DNA of 54,141 bases from Ruminococcus sp. (GCA_017403985.1 JAFRDE010000047.1:1-54141); one strand, 5' to 3'. Numbered from the stretch's first letter, positions 16,311 to 26,560 are shown. The notes: a model not told the origin generated them from the letters alone. Translations and numbers: made by a program.

Positions 16311-18374
16311 ATGAAAAAATGGGTCATCCGAAAACTGAATAAAGCAAACGCGATGGCCATTTCCCGCCGCTTCGAAATACCGGCGCTGAACGCGATGCTG
16401 CTGGACATCCGCGGCATCACGGACGATGAAGCGATCATCGAATTTCTCGGCGGCGATACACTGTACGAATCTCCTTTCGCGATCAAGGATATGGACGTTG
16501 CGGCGGATCGGATCCGCGCGGCGATTGAAGACGGCGAGCGCATCTGCGTTTACGGCGACTTTGACGCTGACGGCGTCAGCGCGACCGCGCTGCTGTACTC
16601 CTACCTATCCGATATCGGCGCGGATGCCGTCTACTATATCCCGTCCCGCGAGACCGAGGGCTACGGGATGCACCGCGGAGCGATCGACCGGCTCTACCAG
16701 AACGGCGTGAAGCTGATCGTGACCGTCGACAACGGCGTAGCCGCCGTCGATGAGATCGCTTACGCCAAAAGACTCGGGATCGAGACCGTCGTTACCGATC
16801 ACCATGCTGTGCCCGAAACGACGCCCGACGCCGTGGCGCTGGTGGATCTCCACCGCCCTGATTGCAATAGTTCTTTTAAAGAATTATCAGGAGTCGGCGT
16901 CGCCTTTAAACTGGTACAGGCGATAGAGGGCGAATACGCGGACGTCGACAGCCTGATGGAGAATTACTCCGACCTCGTCACGATAGGCACCGTCGGAGAT
17001 ATCGTATCCCTTCGCGGAGAGAACCGCGTGCTGGTGAAAAACGGCTTGATGCACATCAATAACTCCGACCGCCTCGGGATCAACGCGCTGATCGAAGAGT
17101 CGGGTCTGAGCGGCAAGCGCATCACCGTCGGCAATCTCAGCTTCAATCTCGTCCCGCGCATCAACGCCGGCGGCAGGCTGGGACTGTCGCAGAAATCCGT
17201 TACCATGCTGCTGACGGACGACGAAGAATACGCGTCGGAGATCGCGGCGGAGCTCTCAGCCGACAACGCGGAGCGCCAGCATATCGAGCGCGAAATCCTC
17301 TCCGATATCGACGATATGATCCGTAAGGATCCCGCGCTGATCAATAACGCGGTCATCGTCATCAGCGGCGAGGGATGGCACAAGGGCGTGATTGGGATCG
17401 TCGCCTCCCGCGTCAAGGAGGTATACGGCAAGCCGACGATCATTATCTCATGCGACGGCAGAGAGTGCCGCGCGTCGGGCAGATCGGTATCCGGCTTTTC
17501 GCTGATCGACGCGGTGTTCTCCTGCTCCGATCTGCTCAATCAGTGCGGCGGTCATCCGATGGCGGTAGGCTTCGGCATCCGCCGTGAAAATATTGAAGAA
17601 TTCATACAGCGCATCAATCGTTACGCCTTTGTGCACGAGGTTCCCGTCCCGACGCTGGAGCTTGACTGCAAGCTCAATCCGGCGCAGTTGAACGTGGATC
17701 TGGCGCGCGGGCTGTCGATGCTCGAGCCCTTCGGCGCGGGCAATCCGACCCCGCTGTTCGGCTTGTATCAGATGACGCTGCGCGATATACGTCCGATCGG
17801 CAACGGCAAGCATCTCAGGCTTACTCTTGCACGCGATCGTGATGACGGAAGCGTCGAACCCGGCACCAACGTGTACGCGCTGCGCTTCAACACCGCTCCC
17901 GCCGAATTTCCTTACCGTGCGGGGGATGTGGTGGATCTGGCGGTTACGCTGGACGTCAATGTATATAATAATACCGAAAGCTTATCCGTTGTGGTGCGGG
18001 ATATGCGTTTCTCCGGTACGGACGACGAAGCTGAGACGGCTTCCAAAGAGCTGTTCGAACGCTTCTGCCGCGGGGATCGGGTGACGCGCGAGGAGGCGCT
18101 GTCACTGATCCCGACCCGCGAAGAATTCGCGGTGGTCTACCGCTTCCTGCGACCCGACGGTTATCACTATTCATTCGACAGCCTTTTGTACCGGCTGTCG
18201 GGACAGATCAGCTGCGGCAAGCTTCGTGTGATCCTTGAGTGCATGAACGAGCTGGGGCTGATCGCGATCAACGAAGGCTTATATGATTTTGAAATCGAGA
18301 TGCTTCAGGTAGAGAAAAAGGTCGATCTGAACGCGTCCGTGATCATCACGAAGCTCAGGGAGGTGAGCCGATGA
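16311..18374 (+). CDS. recJ: Single-stranded-DNA-specific exonuclease RecJ
   Basis: 5'-3' exonuclease of the DHH family, used in recombination and mismatch repair. 687 aa. Metal-binding motifs are all visible: VYGDFDADGVSATALL near 80, TVDNG near 139, and DHH at 163-165; RINAGGRLG near 285 and the DHHA1 part with GHPMAVGFGI near 415 follow. An OB-type domain is in the C-terminal third. AAGGA fits the ATG at 16311 better than a TTG six bases earlier. It overlaps relA; the apt gene that often lies between them is missing. Confidence 0.95.
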   Translation: MKKWVIRKLNKANAMAISRRFEIPALNAMLLDIRGITDDEAIIEFLGGDTLYESPFAIKDMDVAADRIRAAIEDGERICVYGDFDADGVSATALLYSYLSDIGADAVYYIPSRETEGYGMHRGAIDRLYQNGVKLIVTVDNGVAAVDEIAYAKRLGIETVVTDHHAVPETTPDAVALVDLHRPDCNSSFKELSGVGVAFKLVQAIEGEYADVDSLMENYSDLVTIGTVGDIVSLRGENRVLVKNGLMHINNSDRLGINALIEESGLSGKRITVGNLSFNLVPRINAGGRLGLSQKSVTMLLTDDEEYASEIAAELSADNAERQHIEREILSDIDDMIRKDPALINNAVIVISGEGWHKGVIGIVASRVKEVYGKPTIIISCDGRECRASGRSVSGFSLIDAVFSCSDLLNQCGGHPMAVGFGIRRENIEEFIQRINRYAFVHEVPVPTLELDCKLNPAQLNVDLARGLSMLEPFGAGNPTPLFGLYQMTLRDIRPIGNGKHLRLTLARDRDDGSVEPGTNVYALRFNTAPAEFPYRAGDVVDLAVTLDVNVYNNTESLSVVVRDMRFSGTDDEAETASKELFERFCRGDRVTREEALSLIPTREEFAVVYRFLRPDGYHYSFDSLLYRLSGQISCGKLRVILECMNELGLIAINEGLYDFEIEMLQVEKKVDLNASVIITKLREVSR

Positions 18375-20557
18375 ACGATGTGATCCATTATCAGGACTTT
18401 GATGAATTGCTGTCGATCATCGACAAAAGCAACGTCAGGTACAACAAAAGAACCATCAAGAAGGCGTACGAGTTTGCCAACCTCGCTCACGGCGACCAGC
18501 GCCGTGTCTCAGGCGTGCCGTTTATCCTGCATCCGACCTCCGTCGCCTGTATCCTCGCCGAAATGGGTATGGATACGGATTCGATCGTCGCGGCGCTGCT
18601 GCACGATACCGTGGAGGATACCCCTGTTACGTTAGAGCAGGTGAGGGACAACTTCGGCGAAGAGGTGATGAACCTCGTCGACGGCTTGACCAAGATCAGC
18701 AAGATCAAGTTTACCGACCGCGAGGAGCGTCAGGCGGAGAACGTGCGCAAGATGCTGATCGCGATGAGCAACGATATCCGCGTGATCATCGTCAAGCTTG
18801 CCGACCGCCTGCACAATATGCGCACCATCGAGTGCGTCAAGGACCAGAAGCGCCGCGATAAGGCGCTCGAGTGCATGGAGGTCTACGCTCCTATCGCGCA
18901 CCGTCTGGGAATGAAGGCGGTCAAGGATGAGCTTGAGGACCTGTCCATGCGCTACCTCGATCCCGTCGCCTACAGCGAGATCGAGAATAAGCTGCGTCTG
19001 ACCGAAAACGAGCGCAACGCGTTCATCGAAGAGATCAAAAAGAAAATACTGGACAAGATCGGCAATTCGATCTCTCACGTGACCATTTCCGGCCGCGTGA
19101 AGTCCGTGGTATCCATCTATCGTAAGACGATCATGCAGGGGAAGGATATCGACCAGATCTTTGACGTTTTCGCGGTGCGCGTCATCGTGAATACCATCGC
19201 CGACTGCTACAACGTGCTCGGTCTGGTCCACGACCTGTTCACGCCGCTGCCCAACCGCTTCAAGGATTATATCTCTACCCCGAAGGCGAATATGTACCAG
19301 AGCCTGCACACGACTGTTTTCGGCACGAACGGCATCCCCTTCGAAGTGCAGATCCGCACCTATGAGATGCACCATACCGCTGAATACGGCATCGCGGCGC
19401 ACTGGAAGTATAAGCTCAAGATCAAGGGCAGCAAGCAGGATCAGATGATGGAGAACCTCGAATGGATCCGCAAGATGATCGAGGTCCAGAACGATGCGGA
19501 GGACGCCGAGGACATCGTCAAGACCATCAAATATGATCTTTCTACCAATGAAGTATATGTTTTTACGCCGAAGGGCGATATCATCAATCTGCCAGCCGGA
19601 TCGACGGTCATCGATATGGCTTACGCGATCCACTCCGGTGTCGGCAACCGCATGGTCGGCGCGAAGGTGAACGGCAGGATCGTCCCGATCGATTATCAGG
19701 TCAAGAGCGGCGATATCGTCGAGATCCTGACCCAGAAGGAGGGCTCGGGTCCCAAGCGCGACTGGCTGAAGATCGTCAAGACCAATTCCGCGCGCACCAA
19801 GATCCGCCAGTGGTTCAAGAAGGAGAAACGCGAGGAAAACATCGTCGAAGGCAAAGCGATGTTCGAGCGCGAGCTCAAAAAGCAGAATATCCGCTTCCCC
19901 GAGGACGAGATGGAGGAAGCTCTGCAGCCGATCATCCAGCGCCATCACTGCAACTCGCTCGACGACTTCTACGCTTCTATCGGCTACGGCGGCATCCAGG
20001 TCTGGAAGGTGATGCCGCGCGTCAAAGAGATCTACAACAAGCGGTATAAGGATACCGAGGAGCCCGCGCCGCCGACCGTCCCGGAGAAACCGCAAAAAGC
20101 CTCCGTCGGCTCCGGCGTGATCATCGAGGGGCTCGACGACTGCCTGATCAAGTATTCCCGCTGCTGCAACCCGCTGCCGGGCGACGATATCATCGGCTAT
20201 GTGACCCGCGGCTTCGGCGTCAGCATCCATAAGCGCTCCTGTACCAATGTACCGAAGGATCTCTCCGCCTGCGAAGAGCCCGAGCGCTGGAAAAATGCCT
20301 ATTGGGGCGACAATATCCACGATTCGTTCCAGAGCACGCTCGAGATCGTGTGCAACGACCGCAGCGGCTTCCTCGCCGATGTGACGCGTGAGCTTTTCAA
20401 TATGCATATCTTTATCAACAGCCTGAATACCCGCGATATAAAGAATAATCAGGCGATCGTGACCGTCGCGATCAAGATCAACAGCATGGAGCATCTCCAG
20501 CTGGTGATCACGCATCTGTCCCAGATCGACGGCGTGATTTCCATTACGAGAGTGTAA
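18371..20557 (+). CDS. relA: Bifunctional (p)ppGpp synthase/hydrolase RelA/SpoT
   Basis: Rel enzyme that makes and breaks the stringent-response alarmone. 728 aa with the full domain order: HD hydrolase (HPTSVACILA near 52, HDTVEDT near 78), synthetase (GRVKSVVSIYRK near 240; RFKD at 296-299, the form found in bifunctional enzymes rather than EXDD of synthetase-only RelA), TGS (about 395-455, VFTPKGDIINLPAGSTVIDM), zinc-finger-like CCNPLPGD near 595, and C-terminal ACT (about 655-728). Overlaps recJ by four bases. Confidence 0.97.
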   Translation: MNDVIHYQDFDELLSIIDKSNVRYNKRTIKKAYEFANLAHGDQRRVSGVPFILHPTSVACILAEMGMDTDSIVAALLHDTVEDTPVTLEQVRDNFGEEVMNLVDGLTKISKIKFTDREERQAENVRKMLIAMSNDIRVIIVKLADRLHNMRTIECVKDQKRRDKALECMEVYAPIAHRLGMKAVKDELEDLSMRYLDPVAYSEIENKLRLTENERNAFIEEIKKKILDKIGNSISHVTISGRVKSVVSIYRKTIMQGKDIDQIFDVFAVRVIVNTIADCYNVLGLVHDLFTPLPNRFKDYISTPKANMYQSLHTTVFGTNGIPFEVQIRTYEMHHTAEYGIAAHWKYKLKIKGSKQDQMMENLEWIRKMIEVQNDAEDAEDIVKTIKYDLSTNEVYVFTPKGDIINLPAGSTVIDMAYAIHSGVGNRMVGAKVNGRIVPIDYQVKSGDIVEILTQKEGSGPKRDWLKIVKTNSARTKIRQWFKKEKREENIVEGKAMFERELKKQNIRFPEDEMEEALQPIIQRHHCNSLDDFYASIGYGGIQVWKVMPRVKEIYNKRYKDTEEPAPPTVPEKPQKASVGSGVIIEGLDDCLIKYSRCCNPLPGDDIIGYVTRGFGVSIHKRSCTNVPKDLSACEEPERWKNAYWGDNIHDSFQSTLEIVCNDRSGFLADVTRELFNMHIFINSLNTRDIKNNQAIVTVAIKINSMEHLQLVITHLSQIDGVISITRV

Positions 20558-20566
20558 TACTATCAA

Positions 20567-20792
20567 TTGTCATTGCGAAGCCCTCAATCCGGGGTCCCCA
20601 AAAAGCCCCTGCTTTTTGGGGAGAGGACGAACGACGATGCGAGGTCAAGGCATACCTACCGGATATGCCTGCCGAGTTCAGTCGATGAGGACGACGTGGC
20701 AATCCCCTTGTCATCAATACTGTTTGATGTGAGAGAAAGGTGCAGTCCCTTTTTGTGGGATTCCCACGGAGCTGAAGCTCCTCGGAATGACA
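20567..20792. repeat. Long GTCATTGCGAGG-type repeat with nested hairpins
   Basis: Ends TTGTCATTGCGAAG and CTCCTCGGAATGACA; inside are a CCCCAAAAAGC/GCTTTTTGGGG hairpin, GGCATACC/GGTATGCC-like arms, GTGGCAATCCCCTTGTCAT and TGTGGGATTCCCACGG. It fills the relA-dtd gap and shares the phrase TCATNNATNCTGTTTGA with the copy at 7014. Confidence 0.65.
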
Positions 20793-20818
20793 TCCTATAC
20801 AGAAAAAGGTGAAAGAGT

Positions 20819-21274
20819 ATGAAAGCTGTGATACAGCGCGTGACGCGCGCGAGCGTGACCGTGGACGGTGAGACGGTTTCCGCTATTGAGAACGGTCTGC
20901 TGATCTTCCTCGGCGTCGCCGAGGGGGATACGCCCCGCGACGCGGAAGTCCTCGCCGATAAGATCGCCAATCTGCGCATCTTCAGCGACAGCGACGATAA
21001 GATGAATCTGAATTTGCTGACGGTTGAAGGCGCGGCGCTGGTGGTGTCGCAGTTTACGCTGTGCGCCGATTGCCGAAAGGGCAGACGTCCCGATTTCTTC
21101 GGCGCTGCGAAGCCCGATACAGCGAACGAACTGTATGAATATTTCTGTGAAAGAATTAAAAATGCAGGAGTCAAAGATGTTCAAAAGGGCGTTTTCGGCG
21201 CGGATATGAAGGTCGAACTGCTCAACGACGGACCTGTAACGATATTGATTGATAGTGGAGATTTAAAGAAATGA
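20819..21274 (+). CDS. dtd: D-aminoacyl-tRNA deacylase
   Basis: Removes D-amino acids wrongly attached to tRNA. 151 aa: [18 protein letters not shown] start, [17 protein letters not shown] near 78 (catalytic Thr in place), and the C-terminal NDGPVTI cis-Pro motif that reads substrate chirality. AAGGTGA precedes the ATG. Downstream of relA as in most Firmicutes. Confidence 0.96.
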   Translation: MKAVIQRVTRASVTVDGETVSAIENGLLIFLGVAEGDTPRDAEVLADKIANLRIFSDSDDKMNLNLLTVEGAALVVSQFTLCADCRKGRRPDFFGAAKPDTANELYEYFCERIKNAGVKDVQKGVFGADMKVELLNDGPVTILIDSGDLKK

Positions 21275-21891
21275 TCAAAATTATGTGTTTTGTGATCGGC
21301 ATGATCGGCACGAACTGCTATCTGATCGAGGATGAGGCGACCGGCGAGCTGGCGGTTGTCGATCCCGCGGATCACAGCGACCGGCTGATTGAAGAGATCG
21401 ACAAGCGCGGCGGAAAGCTCAGCTATATTTTGCTGACGCACGGTCATTATGACCATATCACCGGCGCGGCGGAGCTCTGCGAGCGTTACCATCCGACGGT
21501 CTGCGCTTCGGAAAAGGAAGTCATGCTGATCGCCGAACCGAGCTATAACCTGTCGAAGAATCACGGCATCACGATCAACCCCTTTACCGTCGACCGCCCC
21601 TTGAAGGACGGCGATACGGTGATGCTGGGCGAGAGCGAGATCCGCTTCATGCTGACTCCGGGCCATACCATGGGCAGCGGATGCTACATCGTGGATGACA
21701 GCATCTTTTCCGGTGATACGCTGTTCTGTACCAGCGTAGGCCGCACCGACTTCCCGACCTCGTCCATGCGCGATATGATGCAGTCCGTGGCAAGGCTGAA
21801 AAATCTCGAGGGCGATTATGACGTTTACCCCGGACACGATGTCTTCACCACCCTCGGCAGAGAGAGAAAGTATAACCCATTTATGAGATAA
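21271..21891 (+). CDS. MBL-fold metallo-hydrolase (YqgX/GloB-like)
   Basis: A 206-residue metallo-beta-lactamase-fold enzyme. THGHYDH near 54 binds two metals; [13 protein letters not shown] near 130, FSGDTLF near 145 and YPGHD near 188 complete the set. Proteins of this kind next to dtd are often called hydroxyacylglutathione hydrolases but the substrate is uncertain. The start overlaps the dtd stop (ATGA), so the two are coupled. Confidence 0.9.
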   Translation: MIKIMCFVIGMIGTNCYLIEDEATGELAVVDPADHSDRLIEEIDKRGGKLSYILLTHGHYDHITGAAELCERYHPTVCASEKEVMLIAEPSYNLSKNHGITINPFTVDRPLKDGDTVMLGESEIRFMLTPGHTMGSGCYIVDDSIFSGDTLFCTSVGRTDFPTSSMRDMMQSVARLKNLEGDYDVYPGHDVFTTLGRERKYNPFMR

Positions 21892-21916
21892 TATAGTTTG
21901 CAAATGAGATAAAAGA

Positions 21917-21938
21917 GCCTTCCCCTCAAAGGGAAGGC
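21917..21938. repeat. GCCTTCCC hairpin
   Basis: GCCTTCCC-CTCAAA-GGGAAGGC, a perfect short hairpin between the MBL gene and hemZ, repeated in variant form at 23453, 26568 and 32847. Confidence 0.5.
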
Positions 21939-21964
21939 GTGTTCGTTCAATGAAACACTGAAAT

Positions 21965-23395
21965 ATGAACCTATACATCGACAATCACAAATTCCATTAT
22001 GAAATGGAGAATCTATGCCGCGCCTTTCTCTTCACCGAGGACGTCGCGGTTATTCATGAATATGTGACCTGCGAAAAGCCGTATATCCTGACCTCCGTTC
22101 GTGATCAGGTGCGCGTCGAGCTGTGTACCGATGATCTTCACGAGGAGCTTTCGGCGGAGCTGTGCGGCGACAACGAGCTGTGCATGGGTCAGCTGCTGTA
22201 TCAGCTTCTCAGCAAGGCTTACGGCAAGACCCTGCCGTGGGGCATCCTGACCGGTGTGCGCCCGATCAAGCTGTTTTCAAAGCTGGCGGCGCAGAACGGG
22301 GTAGAGGAGGCAAAGCAATATTTTCGCGAGACGCTGTATGTCAGCGAGGAAAAGATCGCCCTTGTTGCACAGGTGCGCGAGAATCAGCAGATGATCCTGT
22401 CCCGTTCGGATCGGCGCTCCTTTTCACTGTATGTCAGCATCCCGTTCTGCCCGACGCGGTGCAATTACTGTTCCTTCGTCAGCCAGACGGTGGAAAAGGC
22501 AAAGAAGCTGATCGAGCAGTACATCCCTCTGCTGCTGTCGGAGATTCGCTGTACGGCTGAAATCGCGAAGGAATTGGACCTGCGGTGCGAGTCCGTCTAC
22601 ATCGGCGGCGGTACGCCGACGACACTCAGCGCCGAGCAGCTCGATATCCTGCTCAGCGAGATCGAAGCGGACTTTGACCTGAGTAATTGCGCCGAATTCA
22701 CCGTGGAGGCGGGTCGTCCCGATACCGTCACGCGCGAAAAGCTGACGACCCTGCAAAAGCATCATGTGACGCGTATCTCGATCAATCCCCAGACCTTCAG
22801 CGACAGCGTGCTCGAGCATATCGGGCGAAAGCATACGTCCCGGCAGACGATCGACGCTTATCATCTCGCGCGGGAGCTGGGTTTCGATAACATCAACATG
22901 GACCTGATCGCGGGATTGACGTCAGACACGCCGGAAGGCTTTGAGGATACGATAGATGCGGTGCGCCGCCTGGATCCTGAGAGCGTGACCGTGCATACCC
23001 TCGCCGTGAAGCGGAGCGCCCGACTGAATTCGACGGACGCGATCAAGGAGCAGGCGTATACGTCGCAAATGCTCGAATACGCGAAGGAACAGCTCGCCGA
23101 TGGCGGCTGGGAGCCCTATTACCTCTACCGCCAGAGTAAGATGCTGTCGAACCTCGAGAACATCGGCTGGGCGAAAAAGGGATATTTCAGTCCCTACAAC
23201 GTCTACATTATGGAGGAGACGCACTCTATCCTCGCCTGCGGCGCGGGAGCGGTGAGCAAGCTCCGTGACGTTGATTCCGACTACATCGAGCGCATATTCA
23301 ACTTCAAATATCCGTATGAATATATCAGCCGTTTTGACGAACTCATCGAACGCAAGGCGCGCGTGAAGTCTTTTTATGGTGAATACAACAAATAG
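21965..23395 (+). CDS. hemZ: HemZ-like radical SAM coproporphyrinogen dehydrogenase
   Basis: Radical SAM protein of the HemN/HemZ family, 476 aa. An N-terminal region of about 150 residues special to HemZ precedes the core. Cluster-binding CPTRCNYCSF gives Cys162, Cys166 and Cys169; YIGGGTPTTLS near 210, TVEAGRPDT near 245 and SINPQTFSD follow. B. subtilis HemZ belongs to the oxygen-independent coproporphyrinogen oxidase group, though a heme role is unproven in many Clostridia. The place after dtd/MBL is standard. No strong ribosome binding site is visible. Confidence 0.88.
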   Translation: MNLYIDNHKFHYEMENLCRAFLFTEDVAVIHEYVTCEKPYILTSVRDQVRVELCTDDLHEELSAELCGDNELCMGQLLYQLLSKAYGKTLPWGILTGVRPIKLFSKLAAQNGVEEAKQYFRETLYVSEEKIALVAQVRENQQMILSRSDRRSFSLYVSIPFCPTRCNYCSFVSQTVEKAKKLIEQYIPLLLSEIRCTAEIAKELDLRCESVYIGGGTPTTLSAEQLDILLSEIEADFDLSNCAEFTVEAGRPDTVTREKLTTLQKHHVTRISINPQTFSDSVLEHIGRKHTSRQTIDAYHLARELGFDNINMDLIAGLTSDTPEGFEDTIDAVRRLDPESVTVHTLAVKRSARLNSTDAIKEQAYTSQMLEYAKEQLADGGWEPYYLYRQSKMLSNLENIGWAKKGYFSPYNVYIMEETHSILACGAGAVSKLRDVDSDYIERIFNFKYPYEYISRFDELIERKARVKSFYGEYNK

Positions 23396-23452
23396 CGGAC
23401 AAAACGGTTGAAATCTCATATTTACTGTGATAAAATACATTTTCAGTGAGAA

Positions 23453-23475
23453 AGCCTTCCCTTGAGGGAAAGGCT
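23453..23475. repeat. AGCCTTCCC hairpin
   Basis: AGCCTTCCC-TTGA-GGGAAAGGCT, a variant of the hairpin at 21917, between hemZ and the flippase gene. Confidence 0.5.
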
Positions 23476-23494
23476 CATTAATTGAGGCGATTGG

Positions 23495-25321
23495 ATGAAT
23501 CAAGACAGCTTAAGCAAAAACACGTCAAAAACCTTTTTAAAGGGCGCTATGATCATGACCGTCAGTATGGTCGTCGTCAAGCTGCTCGGCATGTTCTACA
23601 AGATCTTCCTGTACCGCATGTTCGCGACCTACGACGATATCGCGGGCTTCTCGATGAGCAGCGTCGGCAACGGTCTGTTGAGCAACGCCTATGAGGTCTA
23701 TACCCCGCTGTTCGCGCTGGCGACGGCAGGCTTCCCGATCGCGGTATCACGTCTGATCGCCGAGAGCATCGCCCAAAAACGCTACCGCGACGTCGAGGTC
23801 ATCTATAAAACGTCGAAGAAGTTCTTTATCGCGATGGGCGCGGTCTGCTTTGCGCTGATGATCGGCGTCAGTTTCCTGTATGTGCAGATGATCAGCCAGC
23901 CGCTGTCGATCTATGCGATGATGACGCTCGCTCCCTCCGTATTTATCGGCTGTCTGGTATCGATCTACCGCGGCTATTTTGAGGGTCAGCGCAACATGTT
24001 CCCCTCCGCCGCCAGCGAAGTCATCGAAATGCTGGTCAAGGTTATCAGCGGCCTTTTGATGGGCTGGCTGGTGATGAAGTTCGGCATGGATGAGCTGCAG
24101 GCCAGTGGTACTGTGTTCGGCATGAGCTTCGATTCAATGACGATCGCGATGCAGACCTTGCTCGCGTATTCTGTCGCCGCGGCGATCGCCGGCATCGCTT
24201 TGGGTTCGCTGTTCGCTTTCCTTTTCCTGCGGATCTATTACGCACGCCATAAATTCAGCGTTCCGGATGAAATGATGAGGGACTCGATCGACGCGCGTAC
24301 ACAGAGCGAGACCTTCAAGATCCTGATCAAGACCGCTATCCCGATCATCATCTCGGCGTTTATCGTCAACGTTTCCACCACCATCGACTCGGTGGTGATC
24401 CAGAATGTGCTGCGCAACACCGCACAGTATAATCCCGAAGGGCTGATCGCCCAGTTCGATCCGCGCTATGCGGAAACGATTCGCTCGATGGTTTATCCTT
24501 CCGCCGGTGAGGAAGTCAGCATCCACACCTCTTTGTGGGGCTGCTTTGCCGCGGCGCTGCCGCTGCTGCAGCTGGTCACGACCGTGACGCAGGTGTTCGG
24601 CACCTCGGCGCTGCCGAACGTTACCACCGCCTATACCTCGGGCGATAAAAAAGAGCTCAAGACGAGTATGGAGACCGTCATCAAGCTGACGATGATGTTC
24701 GTGTTCCCGATGGGTCTTTCCATGTTCGCGCTGGCGCGGCCGATCATCACGCTGCTGTACGGCGGCGGCTTTGAAGGGGATGTAGAGACCTCGATCCTGC
24801 GGATCATGGGCTTCTCCTGTATCGCCGTTGCGGCGTCCACGCCTGTGATGAGTATGCTCCAGAGTCTGGGCAAGATGACGATCCCGCTGATACTCAGCTG
24901 TATCTCGATGGTCATCAAGATCGCGACCAACTATCTCTTCGTCAGTATGGTTGAGCTCAACGTTACCGGCGCGGCGATCGGTACGCTGGTCTCGTTCACC
25001 TTCGTATTCATCGTCGGCATGTATCTGCTGATCAAGCACGCGAAGGTCAGACCCGACTTTATCAACACCATGTTAAAGCCGCTGATCAGCGCCGTGATCT
25101 GCGCGGCGACCGCTTTCGGCGTGTATATGCTGTGCAATCATTTTCTCGGCGGAATCAGAGGCGGTTTCCTGATCTCTCTGGTCGCGGCGATCATTATCGC
25201 GGTGATCGTATATATCGTAGCGCTGATGCTGATAAAGACTTTCAGGAAAGAAGAGCTTTTGATGCTGCCAAAAGGCAACAATATTGTAACAATCCTTGCA
25301 AAACTGCACTTATTAAGGTAA
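23495..25321 (+). CDS. MurJ/SpoVB-type polysaccharide or lipid II flippase
   Basis: A 608-residue integral membrane protein of the MOP (MATE-like) superfamily with about 14 membrane helices. The N-terminus (FLKGAMIMTVSMVVVKLLGM, FYKIFLYR) and the PLFALATAGFPIAVSRLIAE segment near 70 match the SpoVB/YtgP/MurJ clade, which flips lipid-linked cell-wall precursors. SpoVB acts in spore cortex and YtgP-type MurJ in growing cells; sequence alone does not decide. It is longer than the usual 520-550 aa. Followed by a hairpin and mazG, the same neighbour as spoVT-ytgP-yabN loci in Bacillus. Confidence 0.85.
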   Translation: MNQDSLSKNTSKTFLKGAMIMTVSMVVVKLLGMFYKIFLYRMFATYDDIAGFSMSSVGNGLLSNAYEVYTPLFALATAGFPIAVSRLIAESIAQKRYRDVEVIYKTSKKFFIAMGAVCFALMIGVSFLYVQMISQPLSIYAMMTLAPSVFIGCLVSIYRGYFEGQRNMFPSAASEVIEMLVKVISGLLMGWLVMKFGMDELQASGTVFGMSFDSMTIAMQTLLAYSVAAAIAGIALGSLFAFLFLRIYYARHKFSVPDEMMRDSIDARTQSETFKILIKTAIPIIISAFIVNVSTTIDSVVIQNVLRNTAQYNPEGLIAQFDPRYAETIRSMVYPSAGEEVSIHTSLWGCFAAALPLLQLVTTVTQVFGTSALPNVTTAYTSGDKKELKTSMETVIKLTMMFVFPMGLSMFALARPIITLLYGGGFEGDVETSILRIMGFSCIAVAASTPVMSMLQSLGKMTIPLILSCISMVIKIATNYLFVSMVELNVTGAAIGTLVSFTFVFIVGMYLLIKHAKVRPDFINTMLKPLISAVICAATAFGVYMLCNHFLGGIRGGFLISLVAAIIIAVIVYIVALMLIKTFRKEELLMLPKGNNIVTILAKLHLLR

Positions 25322-25334
25322 TATATAGTAAATG

Positions 25335-25365
25335 ACGGCTATCTGACGTCAAGATATGCCGTTTT
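25335..25365 (+). terminator. Hairpin with T-run between flippase gene and mazG
   Basis: ACGGCTATCT pairs with AGATATGCCGT (one bulged base), then TTTTC. Likely an attenuating or partial terminator since mazG starts only 11 bases later. Confidence 0.5.
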
Positions 25366-25375
25366 CGGAGATTTT

Positions 25376-26161
25376 ATGGATTTTCAGTACAAAGATTTTT
25401 ATCGGATCGACGATCTGATACGCATCATGCATATCCTGCGCGCTCCCGACGGCTGTCCGTGGGACAGAGTGCAGACGCACGAGAGCATCCGCCAAAATTT
25501 CATCGAGGAGACCTACGAGGCGATCGAAGCGATCGACAAGGGTGATTCTCCTCTGCTGAAGGAGGAGCTCGGCGATGTGCTGATGCAGGTGATCTTCCAC
25601 TCCATTATGGAGGAGGAAGCGGGACGATTCGATTTTGACGACGTGTGCAACGACGTCTGCCAGAAGCTGATCATCCGTCATCCGCACGTATTCGGGAATA
25701 TCGAAGCCGATACGCCCGACGAGGTGCTCCGCAACTGGGACGCGATCAAGATGCAGACCAAGTCGCAGGAGAAGGTTTCCGACTCCGTGGATGACGTCGC
25801 CAAATCTCTGCCGGCGCTGATGCGCGCTCAGAAGGTGCAGAAGCGCTCCGCTAAATCCGGTATGGATTTCAAGGACGCTGCCGACGCGGCTTCCAAGATC
25901 CCCGAGGAACAGCAGGAGCTGTTCGCGGCGATTGATACCGACGACAAGGATAAGATCGAAGAGGAACTGGGCGATCTGCTCTTTTCGGTCGTGAACGTCG
26001 CCCGATTCGCGGGTGTGGACGCCGAAAGAGCGCTTACACGCTCCACCGAAAAATTCAGTAAACGTTTTCGCGCCGTCGAAGAACTCGCCGAAGAACGGGG
26101 GATCGACATGAAAAACGCTCCGATCTCGTTAATCGATTCTCTGTGGGAAGAAATCAAATAA
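25376..26161 (+). CDS. mazG: Nucleoside triphosphate pyrophosphohydrolase MazG
   Basis: House-cleaning enzyme hydrolysing (mostly non-canonical) NTPs to NMP and PPi. 261 aa with two MazG domains: the first has CPWDRVQTHESIRQNFIEET and EELGDVLMQV with the E-E...E-x-x-D metal ligands (about 25-75); the second has EEELGDLLFSVVNVARF near 203. GGAG precedes the ATG. Placed between the flippase gene and the HU gene as in Bacillus yabN-hbs-type neighbourhoods. Confidence 0.94.
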   Translation: MDFQYKDFYRIDDLIRIMHILRAPDGCPWDRVQTHESIRQNFIEETYEAIEAIDKGDSPLLKEELGDVLMQVIFHSIMEEEAGRFDFDDVCNDVCQKLIIRHPHVFGNIEADTPDEVLRNWDAIKMQTKSQEKVSDSVDDVAKSLPALMRAQKVQKRSAKSGMDFKDAADAASKIPEEQQELFAAIDTDDKDKIEEELGDLLFSVVNVARFAGVDAERALTRSTEKFSKRFRAVEELAEERGIDMKNAPISLIDSLWEEIK

Positions 26162-26232
26162 TTCTTTCAGAGAAGATTAAAATAAAAAACAAGCGATCGC
26201 TGATCGCAAAAAAATTATTGGAGGAAAGTTAA

Positions 26233-26508
26233 ATGAAAAAGTCAGAACTCATCGCAATCGTAGCTGAGAAGGCTGCTATTTCCAAGAAGGACGCAGAGGC
26301 TGCTGTAGCCGCTACCTTTGACACCATCGTAGACACCATCGCTGCCGGCGACAAGATCCAGATCGTTGGCTTCGGTACCTTTGAGAGAAGAGAGAGAAAC
26401 GCTCGTACAGGCGTAGATCCCAGAACCAATGCTAAGATCGAGATCCCTGCTTCCAAGGTTCCCGCTTTCAAGGCCGGTAAGGCTTTCAAGGACGCTGTCA
26501 ATAAGTAA
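26233..26508 (+). CDS. hup: DNA-binding protein HU
   Basis: Nucleoid protein that bends DNA as a dimer. 91 aa: [20 protein letters not shown] start, [15 protein letters not shown] near 47 and the DNA-arm with NPRT-like [20 protein letters not shown], including the conserved Pro that intercalates. Strong GGAGGAAAG ribosome binding site. The codons used differ from neighbours in the way of highly expressed genes (GCT, GTT preferred). Confidence 0.97.
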   Translation: MKKSELIAIVAEKAAISKKDAEAAVAATFDTIVDTIAAGDKIQIVGFGTFERRERNARTGVDPRTNAKIEIPASKVPAFKAGKAFKDAVNK

Positions 26509-26527
26509 TTGAAGCACAATAGAGTCG

Positions 26528-26560
26528 GAGCTGACAGGCAACTGTCGGCTCTTTCTTTTT
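26528..26560 (+). terminator. Terminator after hup
   Basis: GAGCTGACAG (26528-26537 area) pairs with CTGTCGGCTC, loop GCAA, followed by TTTCTTTTT. Confidence 0.75.

Noticed and set aside
18632-20566. Minus-strand open frame of 644 codons opposite relA
   Set aside because: Shadow of the relA frame: no ribosome binding site, no recognisable motifs, His/Asp/Leu-rich in the manner of antisense readings of GC-rich genes.
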